NCBI GenBank assembly: GCA_009839485.1
Contig: VXPQ01000035.1
Coordinates: forward strand, 31,386 to 95,385
Direction: 5' to 3'
DNA from: Bacteroidetes bacterium SB0662_bin_6
Lineage (GTDB): Bacteria > Bacteroidota > Rhodothermia > Rhodothermales > VXPQ01
Length of the DNA: 64,000 nucleotides
The notes below the pieces were generated by a model, which saw nothing but the letters and a program-made list of their open reading frames with translations, did not search any database and was not told the DNA's origin. The position numbers and the translations under genes are program-made. This document shows positions 61,595-64,000 of this stretch, one piece after another. Positions within the stretch are counted from its first letter, which is position 1. Each line of letters opens with the position of its first letter.

Positions 61595-61668
61595 TGCGCC
61601 GCCGACTCCGGCATGCAGCAGGAAGAAAAGAGGGCCAATCAATTCGCGGCGGTGCTACTCATGCCCAA
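61595..61668 (+). pseudogene. Fragment of an ImmA/IrrE gene
   Basis: AADSGMQQEEKRANQFAAVL then LMP is nearly the same as residues of the intact XRE-ImmA protein around position 59715-59790 (DSGSGTQQEEKEANQFAAAL). Only this piece is present, so it is a relic of a duplicated gene. Confidence 0.7.
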
Positions 61669-62133
61669 AATATCCGACGGTTTGCAGCCCAGGTGTTTAC
61701 GACAAGCCCGATAGAAACTGGGGTAAGAGGCGAAACCGACCTTGTATGCCAGTTCCGCCATATAATAGCCATTACTATTATTATCGAGTATACGTCGGGC
61801 CACCTGGATACGAGCCCATTCTATGTATTTTCCAGGCGTTCTCCGCACATTGCTGCTTAACGCAACTTCGCTTGCAAATCGTTCATGGAATGCATGTGTC
61901 CGAATACGGCATTTCGTAATTACCTGCTGTACGGACAGGGAGCGCGATAATAGATTTTCATGGATATAATCGAGCGCGAGCAGGATATCAATCTTTTCTG
62001 CACGTGCTGCATCCGTTTTAAGGAATTCTTTGTAGGCTTTTCCTATTATGAGGTTTTCAAGTGATTCCTTGTCATTTTTTTGCGAATCCAAAATCTGGAT
62101 GTTGTCAAGGCGAGTTAAATATTCCGGAATCAT
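61639..62133 (-). CDS. AraC-family helix-turn-helix protein, 3' end altered
   Basis: 164 residues. Two HTH motifs of the AraC type lie in the C-terminal half (LSVQQVITKCRIRTHAFHERF and MAELAYKVGFASYPSFYRACRKHLGCKPSDI, here cut). The final eight residues (about GMSSTAAN) come from the reverse strand of the ImmA fragment, so the original C-terminus was lost at the junction near 61666. No ligand domain is present at the N-terminus. It is 17 bases downstream of the lipoprotein gene on the same strand. Confidence 0.75.
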   Translation of the reverse strand: MIPEYLTRLDNIQILDSQKNDKESLENLIIGKAYKEFLKTDAARAEKIDILLALDYIHENLLSRSLSVQQVITKCRIRTHAFHERFASEVALSSNVRRTPGKYIEWARIQVARRILDNNSNGYYMAELAYKVGFASYPSFYRACRKHLGCKPSDILGMSSTAAN

Positions 62134-62150
62134 GTCGCTTGATAGTGTCT

Positions 62151-62843
62151 TTAGCGCTCAAGTATCGCTTCCAGCTGTTTTATGCCGGAGCCGATGTCGG
62201 CTTTCGCCCTTGATCTGCTGTCCTGGAGTTCTTCCAGGGGAACCTCATTATCGGGCTGGTCCTGTGAAGCTTGGTCCATTTTGTGCGCTGGCCGTGCGAG
62301 GTAATACTCGGCATTGTCCACGGCCTTGTTCGCCGCGGTCTCGATCTCTTCACTTGTCCAGTAGTCGCCAAGTACTTCAAGGGCACGGGCAACCTCTTCG
62401 GCATGCGGAGAGTTTGTTGCGACCAAAGCCTGTGTGTGGTGTGCTATTTGCGGCTTGATGGCCTCAGGGTTTTTGCTCTCTAACAATGCACTTAAAGCCG
62501 CATGAGATACCAACTGGGGTATGACTGTGCGCACGATCGGGTTCTGCGTATGCTCCGCCACGATCTTGTCAGCCTCTTTGCTCAGATATTCGGCAGTTAT
62601 GTCTCCTGCGTGGTACTGTCTTGTCAGCTCACGCATTCTTGTCCCTGCCTCATTCATGGCATTAGCGATTTCCGCTCCCTGGGGTTTGTATCCCTGACTG
62701 TCCTCCGCTTTCACGACCATGGTCGAACTGAACGAAGCATCTGTGTTTCCAACCGGAGCCGGGGACGTAGAGTCCGTTGCGGTACCGCATCCTGCAAACA
62801 GGATTAGAGCTACAATGGCGGTAAGGTTCCTGGTTGTTTTCAT
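62151..62843 (-). CDS. Lipoprotein of unknown function
   Basis: 230 residues from ATG 62843 (ATG 62849 is an equal alternative). A signal peptide MKTTRNLTAIVALILFAGC has a lipobox at Cys19. The mature part is mostly helical, acidic and without Cys or known motif; EAIKPQIAHHTQALVATNSP and VLGDYWTSEEIETAANKAVD are typical stretches. It follows the anti-sigma-like gene by 34 bases, so it could be a target of the ECF sigma factor. Confidence 0.7.
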   Translation of the reverse strand: MKTTRNLTAIVALILFAGCGTATDSTSPAPVGNTDASFSSTMVVKAEDSQGYKPQGAEIANAMNEAGTRMRELTRQYHAGDITAEYLSKEADKIVAEHTQNPIVRTVIPQLVSHAALSALLESKNPEAIKPQIAHHTQALVATNSPHAEEVARALEVLGDYWTSEEIETAANKAVDNAEYYLARPAHKMDQASQDQPDNEVPLEELQDSRSRAKADIGSGIKQLEAILER

Positions 62844-62877
62844 GGCCATTTCCACCGGGTTTCGTGTTGGGTTGGGA

Positions 62878-63309
62878 TTAACCCGTTGGGCCGGTTTGAT
62901 AAAAATAGATCCATTGATTGGGGCCATCCTCGCACTCCCAGGAATAGCTGACAGTACCATCTCCGCTACTGTAACTGCGAACGGAGCATCCGTACCGCAA
63001 GGCCAATCCTATAGCAACTATGCCCACTACGGCGGCGGCGGTAGCAGACAGCACGACCCAGCGCCGGCGGACGAGGCGAAGCAGCGGCCGTAACGGTATC
63101 CTTTCCTCCCGGATTTCACGAGACCCGGCCCGGGCATGGGCGCTGAGAAACGCTCCTATCCGGTCGCGTCGATTTGCATCGATGCCGGGCCACGTAGAAT
63201 CGTCCCGGACGGTTGCCCAGGTCGCTGTGAGTTCGGAACGTTCGTCTTCTTCGAGGGGCTCGAGGGCGTCCCGAACCGGGTCGGAGGACGGGGGCTTGTG
63301 CGCTGTCAT
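62878..63309 (-). CDS. Predicted anti-sigma factor (single-pass membrane protein)
   Basis: 143 residues. The cytosolic N-terminus is acidic and helical (DALEPLEEDERSELTATW), one membrane helix lies at about residues 85-105 (VVLSATAAAVVGIVAIGLAL), and a short outside tail has two Cys. The ATG overlaps the sigma-factor stop (ATGA), the usual layout for an ECF sigma and its anti-sigma. No HxxxCxxC zinc motif is seen, so it is not a ZAS-type protein. The role is inferred from position. Confidence 0.65.
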   Translation of the reverse strand: MTAHKPPSSDPVRDALEPLEEDERSELTATWATVRDDSTWPGIDANRRDRIGAFLSAHARAGSREIREERIPLRPLLRLVRRRWVVLSATAAAVVGIVAIGLALRYGCSVRSYSSGDGTVSYSWECEDGPNQWIYFYQTGPTG

Positions 63310-63911
63310 GGCATGTATTCGTTTAATCCATAGGCCTGGAGCTTACCGCGAAGAAACCGAAGTCCTTCCACCAGATGGTTGTTGACGGTCTTGCCGGAGA
63401 TTGCCAGAACATCGGCTATCTCCTGGTGGGACATGCATCCGACACGGCTCAACTGAAACACTTCCCGGCGGCGTGGAGGCATCTCCGAGACCCACTGCTG
63501 GATGAGCCGATCCAACTCCTGCCCCATGTAGTTCGATTCAGGCGTTTCACGCAAGGGCGATTCCCGATCCAACGCCACCTCGCTGCGGATACGCCTCGTG
63601 CGATGCACCTTATAGGCCAGGTTTCTCACAACCCGAAACAGCCAGGCTTTGATCGATTGCTCGGGATCGAGCTCCGCCCGTTTATGCCAGAGCTTGAGAA
63701 ACGCTTCCTGTACGATATCATAGATCATGTCCTCGTCTCGCGTCAACATCCAGGCATAGCGTAGCAGGGGCTCGGACAACGCCCTATAGAGCGCGTCAAA
63801 GGCATCAGCGTTCGAGTGCCGCAACTCCAGCAGCCATTGCTTTTGGTGCTGATCGAACGGTATTTCCCCCCTCGGCAACGCATCGTTCTGCGTCAATGAC
63901 CGTTCATCCAT
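63306..63911 (-). CDS. ECF-type RNA polymerase sigma factor
   Basis: 201 residues. Region 2 is DAFDALYRALSEPLLRYAW ... DIVQEAFLKLWHKRAEL with SIKAWLFRVVRNLAYKVHRT, and region 4 is EMPPRRREVFQLSRVGCMSHQEIADVLAISGKTVNNHL, a complete HTH. Length and layout match sigma factors of the Bacteroidota ECF type. It probably drives its own operon with the anti-sigma-like and lipoprotein genes. Confidence 0.92.
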   Translation of the reverse strand: MDERSLTQNDALPRGEIPFDQHQKQWLLELRHSNADAFDALYRALSEPLLRYAWMLTRDEDMIYDIVQEAFLKLWHKRAELDPEQSIKAWLFRVVRNLAYKVHRTRRIRSEVALDRESPLRETPESNYMGQELDRLIQQWVSEMPPRRREVFQLSRVGCMSHQEIADVLAISGKTVNNHLVEGLRFLRGKLQAYGLNEYMP

Positions 63912-64000
63912 GTTGTGTATGCACGTGTTTTGTTGTCAACTGCTTAGGGAATTATATATTTAACTTGACAAACCCGTATCTATCCCCTATATTATGGTAA
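63912..64000. promoter_or_regulatory. AT-rich leader of the sigma-factor operon
   Basis: On the minus strand the 89 bases contain TTGTCAAGTTAAATATATAAT and a TTGACAACAAAAC segment nearer the ATG. They suit a promoter but no confirmed consensus is met, and the upstream gene lies outside the window. Confidence 0.35.

Overview
The window reads as a chromosome segment of a moderately GC-rich bacterium of the Bacteroidota/Rhodothermota group. This is inferred from gene style rather than a marker tree: a TonB receptor with a carboxypeptidase-type N-terminal domain, a FadL/PorV-style outer-membrane protein, fused RibBA, a short archaeal/eukaryotic-type prolyl-tRNA synthetase, a CcmF-type haem lyase and a tetrahydrobiopterin-type pterin cluster. 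The species cannot be named from this sequence.

Positions 1-30,416 are ordinary core genome: the end of nuoH, rpe, priA, the SRP RNA gene, yajC, ribBA, coaE, an outer-membrane barrel protein, a HIT hydrolase, a three-gene pterin operon (PTPS, folE, SDR), mltG, a FadL-like porin, a Tyr/Gly/Ser-rich lipoprotein, proS, a TonB receptor, ccmF, a Mn/Zn/Fe ABC importer whose two permeases each carry a C-terminal winged-helix-like tail, an MsbA-type exporter, and an arsenosugar pair (peroxidase-like protein and ArsS). A dispersed imperfect palindrome (GGATACTCTGA ... TTGATCAGAGTATCC type) sits in many intergenic gaps of this part and again at 41.25 kb. I did not see it inside the accessory stretches.

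Positions 30.5-41.2 kb are a first accessory block, rich in defence genes. It holds an SF2 helicase / PD-(D/E)xK-like nuclease / MORC-type GHKL ATPase operon, an unassigned ORF, a type II restriction-modification pair bordered by two frameshifted copies of one small basic protein family, decayed gene fragments, two perfect DnaA boxes, and a CBASS operon made of patatin phospholipase, CD-NTase and a stand-alone E2-like protein with a SEC-C-like Zn motif. A short core-like piece follows (ABC-2 exporter, 41.3-43.1 kb).

Positions 43.1-61.7 kb are a second accessory block. It contains a DUF5131-TcmP-DUF488 operon behind a perfect 25-bp palindrome, a MerR regulator with a VIT/VWA protein, a TM0106-type RecB nuclease-helicase, an AT-rich pair (membrane HNH-like protein and TerB-like protein), an Mrr-type endonuclease lying between a two-AAA-domain ATPase and a truncated copy of its C-terminus, and two HTH-ImmA/IrrE regulators. 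Two related IS-end-like sequences, about 15.8 kb apart, bracket most of this block, and at its right edge a fragment of an ImmA gene is fused to the 3' end of an AraC-type gene. The window ends in an ECF sigma / anti-sigma-like / lipoprotein operon on the minus strand.

No CRISPR array, tRNA or intact transposase was found. All family assignments come from motifs read by eye. No database search was possible.
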